The position numbers and the translations under genes are program-made. A stretch of 64,000 bases of DNA from Lithodes maja (taxonomy: Eukaryota > Arthropoda > Malacostraca > Decapoda > Lithodidae). The notes under the pieces were generated by a model. It ran no database searches. It was given only the letters and a program-made list of their open reading frames with translations, and was not told where the DNA came from. The DNA lies in NCBI GenBank assembly GCA_037953745.1, contig JBAKBP010012283.1:1-64000 (forward strand), in the 5' to 3' direction. Shown here piece by piece: positions 1 to 10,299 of this stretch; the stretch's first letter is position 1; each line of letters starts with the position of its first letter.

Positions 1-40
1 CCAATCCTTTGGTCCACTGGGGAGATACCGAGTAAAACCT

Positions 41-1351
41 GTGAATGGGAGCAGTCTCGCTGGAGAAGATAGATACCTCAGTCTTCACCACATTCCTCCT
101 CCTCCCCACGAACTCTTCTTCCCGTTGCCGCCAGCCTCGCGGGAATCTGACCGGGGGTCCTCGGTCAACAGCTACACGGAGAATCCAACCGTGGCCATGG
201 CCATCATTGACGTTGACCCCTTTCAGGACATGTACTTCAATCTGAGGAGTGTCATGTCTGTCCGGAGCAAAGGAGCTTACAGTTTTCATGTCACGAATGA
301 AGGACGAGGACGCTACTAGGATCTTGTCAGGTATCAGTCACAGGAGGTACCGTCTTGGGTGACCACACGCACGTGCTTGCTCGTGTCCATGGACACTGGT
401 GAGGAAAATCTGCAGGAGAAGATCAAACTCTCTTTCTTGAATTCTTCCATTGTGACCGACGTTCACTTGGTAATCAGGGGACGGTTTGGTCTCACCGTAT
501 CAATTGACGTGCTAAAAGGTAAAGCATCTTCCACAGAACTGCCTCGCTCAAGATTGACGTAGTTAGAAAATCATCTGCGACATCCCGTTTTTCGATCATT
601 TATAACGTTGATCACTCCATTCACGAAGATTCGTATCTATCTAACAATATCATGCATGACATTATCTGGAACCATTATATCCTCATTGTCGATAACGCCA
701 TGAATGTGGACAACGACTCGGAGAAATAGGGCATGTGAATTTGAAGGGTGTCACCGTAATATTAACTCCCTCAGACATATATGACGCGATCGCGTCATAT
801 GGATCTTATAACCAAAAACTCATATGACGCGATCGCGTCATATGGACTTATCTCTATACCTCTCCAATAAGTTTATGACGCGATTTTGCGTCATATGAGC
901 TCAGTAAGTCCGATAAGTTACCATACGATAAAACCGTTGGTGGCAACCTCAGCCTCCTCCGATAATTCTAACGGCCGCAGTGTTGTTGTGAGTGTAGTGC
1001 GAGGCAGTAGCAATTATCCTGGGGCTCCCGCCTCCTCGGACTTATTGGAACAAAATATGTCTGAGGGAGTTAATGAGATATGCCTACGTGTTGGGATATT
1101 TGCGTGCCGCAGGGGTGCCCCGGTTTGTACTAGATGATCGCAGAATACACTTTTCTATTCTAGGACAGATGTTGGAGGATATTGGCCATAATGATCTGAT
1201 TCCATACAGTAATGAGGACACTAATTCCCTTAGTGCAATTAAAGACTATATTACTGAAATGATTACCAGAAATGATGATAGACTGAAATTAGTGTTGAGT
1301 ATGGGACATTCTTTAATGCCTATTCTCAGGAAAAAATGTATTGGTCACTAA
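41..1351 (+). pseudogene. Unidentified broken coding relic with polyadenylation signal
   Basis: Protein-like open stretches run along the + strand but change frame: about 359-562, about 545-729 and, after a MITE insertion, 1073-1351. The last stretch (92 codons, stop at 1349-1351) is the most convincing: mixed composition, charged and hydrophobic alternation, and an AATAAA signal eight bases after the stop. Without the MITE (766-1069) the reading frame on its two sides is continuous, so the MITE landed inside coding sequence. Other breaks upstream are frame changes near 500-560 and near 727. The block 41-319 is open but less convincing. I recognise no domain. It could be the 3' end of a host gene (with introns I cannot place), a transposon gene, or an old virus-derived gene. 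Nothing visible decides between these. Confidence 0.4.
766..1069. mobile_element. piggyBac-type MITE
   Basis: The element has 15-bp perfect terminal inverted repeats, CTCCCTCAGACATAT at 766-780 and its complement at 1055-1069. It is flanked on both sides by TTAA (762-765 and 1070-1073), the target duplication typical of piggyBac transposases. Internally it carries three copies of a palindromic word built on ATGACGCG/CGCGTCAT (about 780-895), resembling the internal GCGTCA-type repeats known near piggyBac ends. At 304 bp it has no transposase, so it must have been moved in trans. It interrupts the coding relic described at 41-1351. Confidence 0.8.
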
Positions 1352-1358
1352 AAACACA

Positions 1359-1364
1359 AATAAA
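1359..1364 (+). promoter_or_regulatory. Polyadenylation signal AATAAA
   Basis: A canonical AATAAA lies eight bases after the stop codon of the coding relic, consistent with the 3' end of a eukaryotic transcription unit. Confidence 0.4.
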
Positions 1365-1465
1365 TTAAAATGGTTTTATTTCTCCCAATATTCCAGAACG
1401 TCATCTTGCAACTGGTCTGTCTGTAACACTAATGTTAGGGAACAGTGTGAATAGAGACTTCAATT

Positions 1466-1692
1466 ATTGGCCCTCAGGGCGAAATTGGCAGAAATAGGAC
1501 TAGCGTTACCAGAACTTTGCATTAGGAATAGTTTTTTTATGCGGATTTCAGAAATGCACCTAGCAATTTGATTAATCTTCAGAGAAAGGAAATATGGCCC
1601 ACTGTATCATGGACAAGCCTCAAATTCTACTCCTAATGCATAATTCTGGTAATGCTAGCCCTATTTCTGCCAGTTTTGCCTTGTGGGTCAAT
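1466..1692. repeat. Imperfect long hairpin (foldback element)
   Basis: Arms of about 62 bp at 1466-1527 and 1631-1692 are reverse complements at roughly 80% identity. Both contain the word GGCAGAAATAGG (or its complement) and an ATTAGGA end, around a loop of about 100 bp. No clear flanking duplication was found. It is probably an old foldback or MITE-type element. Confidence 0.6.
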
Positions 1693-2077
1693 GTTATATT
1701 ACATCCTGCTACCTCAGACAGCTTCCTAGGCAAAATGTCCCCTAGTAACCCTTCTGAGCCGACGGTGTAGGAAAATCGTAATAACTCTACGGGGATGGCA
1801 CATCGTGTTACACTATGTTCCGGCGTTGGACTACATCCGTCCGATATGTGCTTCGGTTCGTGTCAACATCAATCTTTCTACTATTTGTACCATTCCCATT
1901 GTTATTGTCGCTGCTGCAATGGCCTCTGGCGTAGTGGCACTGACCCCAGTGGTCACCACTGTAATGACCTCTGGCGGATGATCGAAGCAGTTTAGTATGG
2001 GCACCCTGCACCGTCTAGAGCTCCGCTTCTCCTGTGTGCTCCGTCCTTCTGCCTTGTGTTTTTTTTTTTTTTTTTGT
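1693..2077. other. Intergenic stretch, no gene seen
   Basis: I see no supported gene here. A T-run of 16-17 bases near 2050-2066 precedes the AT-rich tandem units and may be a short homopolymer or the tail of an old retroposon on the - strand. Confidence 0.5.
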
Positions 2078-2905
2078 AAAAATAAAAACTGTTTAGAATT
2101 TATATTTTATTATATCCTTTTGGGGGGTTATATATTGGTTGTATGCTATGTAGTCACCTACTGTATCCTCCACTTTCTTAACTTTAGGATCAAGTGACCT
2201 AAAATTAATGGGAGTAACTGGTACTGTGGCACTTCGTATGTGTTTGTACAAATACAAACTGTTTAGAATTTATATGTTATTATAATCCTTTTGGGGGCTA
2301 TATATTGGTTGTTTGCTATGTAGTCACCTACAGTATATCCTCCACTTTCTTAACTTTAGGATCAAGTGACCTAAAATTAATGGGAGTAACTGGTACTGCG
2401 GTGCTTCGTATAATTCGTCATATAACTAGGTCATGCTTCGTATAATGTAAATCGGAAAATAAAATGGAATTTATTTGTCCTAGTTTTTACAATTGTATCG
2501 ACAAATTTAGTGTTTGTAGAAATAAAAACTGTTTATAATTTATATTTTATTATATCCTTTTTGGGGGTTATATAATGGTTGTATGCTATGTAGTCACATA
2601 TATCCTCCACTTTCTTATCTTTAGGATCAAGTGACCTAAAATTAATGGGAGTAACCGGTATTGTGGTGCTTCGTATGTGTTTGTGCAAATAAAAACTGTT
2701 TAGAATTTATATTTTATTGTATCCTTTTTGGGGGTTATATATTGGCTGTTTGCTATGTAGTCACCTACGTATATCCTCCACTTTCTTAACTTTAGAATCA
2801 AGTGACCTAAATTTAATGGGAGTAACTGGTACTGTGGTGCTTCGTATAATTCGTCGTATAGCTAGGTCATGCTTCGTATAATGTAAATCGAAAAAATAAA
2901 ATGGA
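2078..2905. repeat. Four AT-rich tandem units ending in R-repeat sequence
   Basis: Four units begin near 2078, 2248, 2517 and 2685 with the word AAAAACTGTTTAGAATTTAT or a close variant, followed by a GGGGGTTATATATTGG block. Each then reads into a module of repeat R on the - strand (CCTCCACTTTCTTAAC, then AGTGACCTAAAATTAATGGG). Units 2 and 4 extend into the further R words CTAGGTCATGCTTCGTATAA. The array therefore ties a private AT-rich repeat to the big R domain downstream. Confidence 0.8.
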
Positions 2906-2940
2906 ATTTTTCATATTTTTCTTTTATTTGTCCTAGTTTT

Positions 2941-3535
2941 TACAATTGTATTGACAAATTTAGCTTTCTCGAAAAAAAGATTGCTTATAATTTTTCCACA
3001 TCTTTCACCCACAAACATTTAGACCCTCCTGAAAAAAGGTTCACCGCCAACTCAAATTCCACCAACTCACGTTGGACAGCAGAAGATCGCCTAAAAATGT
3101 GTGTGTTAAAATCACGACAGGGACCCGTACATGTCTCTGGCTTCTTCCAAGGAAGAGGGGATGAGCCCTCTCGCCTTTCTGTTCCGCAGGAGGACCCCTC
3201 CTTCAGACAATTTTGCTGTGTTGCAATCTGAAAATTCAAATGGCTACTCTCCCTCAATCGTATACCTAAGCTCATGCATTTAGGAGAGAAGAACTACTTG
3301 GCCGGGCTGCTCCACCCAGAGAGAGACTACCTGGTCGGGCTGCTCCACCCAGAGAGAGCGACTATCTGGCCGGGTTGTTCTACCCAGAGAGAGACTACCT
3401 GGTCGGGCTGCTCCACCTAGAGAGAGCGACTACCTGGCCGGGCTGCTCCACCCAGAGAGATTTTTGTGGGATTATTTTTGGTGAGTCGTCTGACTGGGGG
3501 TACGACACATTATACGAAGCATGACCTAGGACAGT
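2941..3535. repeat. First R-repeat fragments (orientation switch)
   Basis: The stretch to about 3,120 carries R modules on the - strand (words AGACCCTCC and CAACTCACGTTGGACAGCAG). From about 3,280 it carries + strand modules (CTACCTGGTCGGGCTGCTCC repeated several times, then TTTTTGTGGGATTATTTTTGG). A private stretch at about 3,125-3,270 separates them. Non-coding as far as I can see. Confidence 0.75.
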
Positions 3536-5128
3536 ATAATATGTTACGACTGGGGTTCAAATATATCAGGGCTCTTATTCATTGGACTAGTAATGGCATA
3601 AATGTTACAACGGAAAGCGCTAGCTCCAACCTCTGATGTATATTCCCAGTGAACAAAGAACACAAATACTCTACAGAGTTCTATATGCAATAATAGGCTA
3701 TCAAACTCTCAATAAATGTGCGTCTACTCTAGGCTTAATGTTATGTGAAAACAGCCTATTACTACCTATAACCGAAGGTGCTTGGTTATGTTATGCAAAG
3801 TAAGGTGGTAAGAGAAGTTACAGCTTACGTTACTTTAATCAATAAATGTCAGGCACTCCTGCATGAAAGAAAGTGCACTAAAGTCCTTCAACACTAACAA
3901 GGAATCTTCTTTAAATGTTAGATGCTATAAAGATGCTCGTATCGGAAATGGAACCCCAAAAGGCAGGCAGCGGAACAATGCTCATGCAGGCTATGCACAC
4001 AAAAAGGCAGAATATATAATGCCGTCGGAGCCAAGAATATCCTAAACACTACAACAATAATAATCGCCACGACAATGCAGTATTCCTATCAACAAAAAGA
4101 GCCTAAGTCGTTTGTGTCTCCATACATCAAACTAGGCTGCGAAATGCTTGTGTAATCATAAATGGGTATGCATAAAAAGAGTAATTAGGTTAATATACTT
4201 AATGTCTACTGTGACTGATAAAGTCTAGCTAGAGTCAATGATACGAGATACTGGTGCGCATGGCATGCCGCATAGCCTAGTGCAAATCTCAAGTCTGTGC
4301 GTCAAATATTACGTTATAGGGAAGGGTAGCTCTCTTGAGAAACCTTAATACCGAAGTATTAAGCGTTCTCCTGGCGTACCTCAAAGACAAACAACGAGCT
4401 TAGAACAGTGCAGAATGGTATAGGCAAAAAGCCCTCATTCGTGCATGCTCTACTCTCAATGGCACACAGACTAGAATTTACTCAATCAACTCCAGTTCTC
4501 AGCTATGTCGTGCAGCTTTTAACTAAAGCCAGCACTCATAGGAAACAATACCTTATAATATCAGACTCCTAGTCTAGCATTATCTAATCCAGCAGAACAC
4601 TAATAATTAAAGGAAGCAGTACTAAACAATATGAATGTCAACCAATGCTTCGTGATCCACTTATCTTAACAACTAACATACATAGGTTATATCAGACCTT
4701 AACACAAAATACAACTGGCCAGCATGAAGCTGATTTTGCAGAGTTAACCAGAGGGGGTATAATATTAATAAAAGGTGGTGAAAGATATGAAAAACGAGAG
4801 AGGTAGGCAGAGGAAAAGATTCTCAGGGGCGGAGCGGGGGACAGGTAGCAAGGGATAAAGATGGATGCGTTCTAGAAACCAGATCTGAGGGAGAGAGTGG
4901 CGAGGAACTGTATATATACTCGCACTAGCTCGAGCCGCGTGGGAAAAAAGCGGTTACAAGTCCTCTAGCCACTAGCAAGGGAGCTAGCAGCATGGTAAGG
5001 ACCTCTCTCCACCAACCCCCACGAGGCAGCCAGCCGTGACGTCATCGAGCGGGACAAAAACACTGCGCGCTCCCTCTCACTCTGTTCTACTCTCTCTCTC
5101 TCTCCCAGATCCCATCATTACTAGTTAA
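3536..5128. other. Long intergenic stretch without recognised gene
   Basis: Mostly low-identity, moderately AT-rich sequence with no convincing reading frame. The last 350 bases are distinct: a GC-richer block with a TATATATA word near 4,911, a TGACGTCA-like word near 5,036 (ATF/CREB-type) and a (TC)n run at 5,091-5,104. That mixture resembles a promoter or an LTR edge, but I found no partner LTR and no primer-binding site. Confidence 0.4.
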
Positions 5129-5139
5129 TGATAAAACAT

Positions 5140-5523
5140 CTATCTATCTATCTATTGCCAGACGCCTTACTCCCCTTACGAGGGTGGCCATACACAGAAT
5201 GACCCCAAGCGGACCTATTTCCTGTGAGAGGGACAACCCGAGCCAGTTTAGTGAAGGACTCACAGGATTGACCACTCAATTCAGGATCCGTCGGACTCCG
5301 AGGCCCTCTGTGTATCTTGTTAGCACTATTTTTCTACAGTGGTGTCCGGCTAATCCATCCACTAACCTGCCTTACCCTTAGGTAAGCAGTACGGATTTGT
5401 ATCAGGTTTACTCCCCTAGACAGGTTGCCAACCAAGGCTGACGAGTCCCATCCACCCGGATTTGTATAAGGTTGTCTCCCCTAGATGAGTTGCCGACCAA
5501 GGCTAACGAGTCCCATCCACCCG
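5140..5523 (-). mobile_element. Short non-autonomous retroelement with RTE-type tail
   Basis: The element is bounded by an 11-bp direct repeat, TGATAAAACAT, at 5129-5139 and 5524-5534. Read on the - strand its 3' end is a GGCAATAGATAGATAGAT tail. About 40 bp before this tail resemble the corresponding end of the RTE-like LINE at 53,762-54,901 (GGCCACCC, then a G-rich block, then GGCAATAGATAG). Its 5' part is a tandem pair of about 65 bp (near 5,392-5,456 and 5,458-5,521). No reading frame for a reverse transcriptase is present. It is either a SINE-like partner of the RTE element or an internally deleted copy. Confidence 0.75.
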
Positions 5524-5534
5524 TGATAAAACAT

Positions 5535-5725
5535 ATACTTTACAATTAAATATATAAAGCCTTGACATGGGTGAAAACAAAGAGCCTTTCTGGACTGCCC
5601 ATGACACGAGCTTTCATATGAAATAAAGCACACTCTAATACATAAACTGTAGCCCTATCCACTGCCCTGGCGATCCTAGTGAGTCACTGTAGGACAAGCC
5701 ATGCAGTTCTAACGGAGTGGTTAAC
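5535..5725. other. Short unique spacer before the R array
   Basis: No gene or repeat recognised. R-type words (AAACGAAGCATGACCTAG) begin close to 5,735. Confidence 0.4.
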
Positions 5726-6986
5726 GTCACAAATACGCATTAAACGAAGCATGACCTAGCTATACAACGCATTATACGAAACGTGACAGCGAGAGGGAGA
5801 GTGCGTACCTCATCGGAGCACAGCCACCTCGGCCGTATTCTATGTGCTTGCTGCACCGTGTTGCCTGTGTTGGTGCACCTGTGCGACGCATTATACGAAG
5901 CGTGACAGAGAGAGGGAGAGTGGGTAACTCTCTCTCTCTCTCTCACACACTGTGTCTGTCTGACTCTCTCTCTCTCTATGAATCAAAGATTTTTTAGCTA
6001 ATAAATATAATATAGGAGAGATTACCTGGCCGGGCTGCTCCACCCAGAGAGATTTTTGTGGGATTATTTTTGGCGATGCGTCTGACTGGGGGTGCAACAC
6101 ATTATACGAAGCATGATCTAGGACAGTAGACGACGCATTAAACGAAGCATGACCTAGCTATACGACGCATTATACGAAAAGTGACAGCGAGAGGGAGAGT
6201 GCGTACCTCATCGGAGCACAGCCACCGCCGCCATATTCTATGTGCTTGCTGCACCGTCTTGCATGTGTTGGTGCACCTCTGCCAACACAGGCACACACGA
6301 GACCGTATTCGGCCCCTCGATTGGGTTATGAAACGATCTTTCACCCACAAAAATTTAGGAGAGAAGAAATTGTAAAACTAGGAAGGACACATAAAAGAAA
6401 AACATGAAAAATTCCATTTTATTTGCCGATTTACATTATACGAAGCATGACCTAGCTATACGACGAATTATAAGTACGAAGCACCACAGTACCAGTTACT
6501 CCCATTAATTTTAGGTCACTTCACTTGATCCTAAAGTTAAGAAAGTGGAGGATCTGATGGGAAGGGATGGAGAGGTGCTTAGTCGGCCGTTGTCAAAGGT
6601 ACCCAGAGAGAGAGACTACCTGGTCGGGCTGCTCCACCCAGAGAGGCGACTACCTGGCTGGGCTGCTCCACCTACAGTAGAGAGAGACTAACTGGGCGGG
6701 CTCCTGCGGCGACTCGCCCACAAAAATTTAGGAGAGACAAAATTTAGGAGAAACTACCTGGTTGGGCTGCTCCCACCCAGAGAGATTTTTGTGGGATAAT
6801 TTTTGGTGAGGCGTCTGACTGGGGGTGCGACACATTATCCGAAGCATGACCTAGGCCAGTAGACGACGCATGATTAAACGAAGCATGACCTAGCTATACG
6901 ACACATTATACGACACGTGACAGCGAGAGGGAGAGGGTGTACCTCGTCGGAGCACAGCCGTATTCTGTGTGCTTGCTGCACCGTGT

Positions 6987-7020
6987 TGCCTGTGTTGGTG
7001 CACCTGTGCCAACACAGGCA
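6987..7020. repeat. Perfect 12-bp hairpin module of R
   Basis: TGCCTGTGTTGG and CCAACACAGGCA form a perfect 12-bp stem around a 10-base loop. The same hairpin recurs in full-length R units (for example near 14,798, 16,979, 36,260, 39,046 and, inverted, 42,812). It is also where units break and rejoin: at 8,470 and related copies the right arm is fused straight to GGATCTGATGGG, and the Jockey-like LINE at 31,197 entered inside the right arm. Confidence 0.8.
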
Positions 7021-8639
7021 CACACGAGACCGTATTCGGCCCCTCGATTGGGTTATGAAACGATCTTTAACCCACAAAATTTTAGGAGAGAAGAAATTGT
7101 AAAAACTAGCAAGGACAAATTAAAGAAAAATATGAAAAATTCCATTTTATTTTCCGATTTTACGAAACATGACCTAGCTATACGACGAATTATAAGTACG
7201 AAGCACAACAGTACCAGTTACTCCCATTAAATTTAGGTCACTTCACTTGATCCTAAAGTTAAGAAATTGGAGGATCTGATGGGAAGGGATGGAGAGGTGC
7301 TTAGTCCGCTACTGTCATTGATACCCAGAGAGATACTACCTGGCCAGGTTGCTCCACTCAGAGAGGCGACTACCTGGCCTGGCTGATCCACCTAGAGAGA
7401 GACTACCTGGCCAGGCTGCTGCGGCGTCACCGCTATGCGGGTCCCTGTCGTGATTTTCACACACAAATCTTTAGGCGATCTTCTGCTGTCCAACGTGAGT
7501 TGGTGAAATTGGGATCGATCGGAAATACTTCGATCCGAGAGCTACGACCACCCCAGTCACACGACGCACCAAAAATAAATTCTGCTATACGACTTGAGTT
7601 GGCGGTGAACCTTTTTTCTTCGGGAGGGTCTAAATTTGTGTGTGTGAAAAATTTAAAGAAATCGAATTGTCAATTATTTGTCCACGACATCTTTCACCGA
7701 GAGAAGAAATTGTAAAAAATAGGAAGGACAAATAAAAGAAAAACATGAACAATTCCATTTTATTTTCCGATTTACATTATACGAAGCATGACCTAGCTAT
7801 ACGACGAATTAAAAGGGCGAAGCACCACAGTACCAGTTACTCCCATTAATTTTAGGTCACTTCACTTGATCCTAAAGTTAAGAAAGTGGAGGATCTGATG
7901 GGAAGGGATGGAGAGGTGCTTAGTCGGCCGTTGTCAAAGATACCCAGAGAGAGACTACCTGGTCGGGCTGCTCCGCCCAGAGAGGCGACAACCTGGCCGG
8001 GCTGCTCCACCTACAGTAGAGAGAGACTAACTGGCCGGGCTCCTGTGGTGACTCACCCACAAAAATGTAGGAGAGACAAAATTTAGGAGAGACTACCTGG
8101 TCGCTCCGCCCAGAGAGGCGACTACCTGGCCGGGCTGCTCCACCGACAGTAGAGAGAGATGCGGCAACTCACCTACAAAAATTTAGGTGAGACAAAATTT
8201 AGGAGAGACTACCTGGTCGGGCTGCTCACACCCAGAGAGATTTTTGTGGGATTATTTTTGGTGAGGCTTCTGACTGGGGGTGCGACACATTATACGAAGC
8301 ATGACCTAGGACAGTAGACGACGCATAATTAAACGAAGCATGACCTAGCTATATGACACATTATACGAAACGTGACAGTGAGAGGGAGAGGGTGTACCTC
8401 GTCGGAGCACAGCCGTATTCTGTATGCTTGCTGCACCGTCTTGCCTGTGTTGGTGCACCTGTGCCAACACAGGAGGATCTGATGGGAAGGGATGGAGAGG
8501 TGCTTAGTCGGCCGTTGTCAAAGATACCCAGAGAGAGAATACCTGGTCGGGCTGCTCCGCCCAGAGAGGCGACTACCTGGCCGGGCTGCTCCACCGATAG
8601 TAGAATGAGAGGCGGCGACTCACCCACAAACATTTAGGA

Positions 8640-8990
8640 GAGACTACCTGGTTGCTCCGCCCAGAGAGGCGACTACCTGGCCGGGCTGCTCCACCGACAG
8701 TAGAGAGAGATGCGGCGACTCACCCACAAAAATTTAGGAGAGACAAAATTTAGGAGAGACTACCTGGTCGCTCCGCCCAGAGAGGCGACTACCTGGCCGG
8801 GCTGCTCCACCGACAGTAGAGAGAGATGCGGCGACTCACCCACAAAAATTTAGGAGAGACAAAATTTAGGAGAGACTACCTGGTCGCTCCGCCCAGAGAG
8901 GCGACTACCTGGCCGGGCTGCTCCACCGACAGTAGAGAGAGATGCGGCGACTCACCCACAAAAATTTAGGAGAGACAAAATTTAGGAGAG
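8640..8990 (+). repeat. Tandem 118-bp R subunits, first block
   Basis: Three subunits of about 118 bp (TACCTGGTCGCTCCGCCCAG, CACCGACAGTAGAGAGAGAT, GCGGCGACTCACCCAC, AATTTAGGAGAGAC) follow one another at about 8,640, 8,757 and 8,875. They are a local amplification of one internal slice of R. Confidence 0.8.
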
Positions 8991-9424
8991 AGACTACCTA
9001 GTCGGGCTGCTCCCACCCAGAGAGATTTTGGTGGGAATATTTTTGGTGAGGCGTCCGACTGCGGGTGCGACACATTATATGAAGCATGACCTAGGACAGT
9101 AGACGACGCATGATTAAACGAAGCATGACCTAACTATACGACACATTATACGAAACGTGACAGCGAGAGGGAGAGGGTGTACCTCGTCGGAGCACAGCCG
9201 TATTCTGTGTGCTTGCTGCACCGTGTTGCCTGTGTTGGTGCACCTGTGCCAACACAGGAGGATCTGATGGGAAGGGATGGAGAGGTGCTTAGTCGTCCGT
9301 TGTCAAAGATACCCAGAGAGAGACTACCTGGTCGGGCTGCTCCGCCCAGAGAGGCGACTACCTGGCCGGACTACTCCACCGACAGTAGAGAGAGATGCGG
9401 CTACTCACCAACAAAAATTTAGGA

Positions 9425-10120
9425 GAGACAAAATTTAGGAGAGACTACCTGGTCGCTCCGCCCAGAGAGGCGACTACCTGGCCGGGCTGCTCCACCGACA
9501 GTAGAGAGAGATGCGGCGACTCACCCACAAAAATTTAGGAGAGACAAAATTTAGGAGAGACTACCTGGTCGCTCCGCCCAGAGAGGCGACTACCTGGCCG
9601 GGCTGCTCCACCGACAGTAGAGAGAGAGGCGGCGACTCACCCACAAATATTTAGCAGAGACTAACTGGTTGCTCCGCCCAGAGAGGCGACTACCTGGCCG
9701 GGCTGCTCCACCGACAGTAGAGAGAGATGCGGCGACTTACCCACAAAAATTTCGGAGAGACAAAATTTAGGAGAGACTACCTGGTCGCTCCGCCCAGAGA
9801 GGCGACTACCTGGCCGGGCTGCTCCACCGACAGTAGAGAGAGATGCGGCGACTCACCCACAAAAATTTAGGAGAGACAAAATTTAGGAGAGACTACCTGG
9901 TCGCTCCGCCCAGAGAGGCGACTACCTGGCCGGGCTGATCCACCGACAGTAGAGAGAGATGCGGCGACTCACCCACAAAAATTTAGGAGAGACAAAATTT
10001 AGGAGAGACTACCTGGTCGCTCCGCCCAGAGAGGCGACTACCTGGCCGGGCTGCTCCACCGACAGTAGAGAGAGATGCGGCGACTCACCCACAAAAATTT
10101 AGGAGAGACAAAATTTAGGA
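9425..10120 (+). repeat. Tandem 118-bp R subunits, second block
   Basis: About six nearly identical subunits of the same slice of R as at 8,640-8,990. The flanking 1.1-kb arrangement from about 9,040 is also a repeat of that at about 8,000-9,000, so the subarray sits inside a larger higher-order unit. Confidence 0.8.
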
Positions 10121-10299
10121 GAGAGACTACCTGGTCGGGCTGCTCCCACCCAGAGAGATTTTGGTGGGAATATTTTTGGTGAGGCGTCCGACTGCGGGTG
10201 CGACACATTATATGAAGCATGACCTAGGACAGTAGACGACGCATGATTAAACGAAGCATGACCTAACTATACGACACATTATACGAAATGTGACAGCGA

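Noticed and set aside
3863..4045. A 60-codon + strand frame
   Set aside because: No domain, no conservation signal, and composition like the surrounding non-coding sequence.
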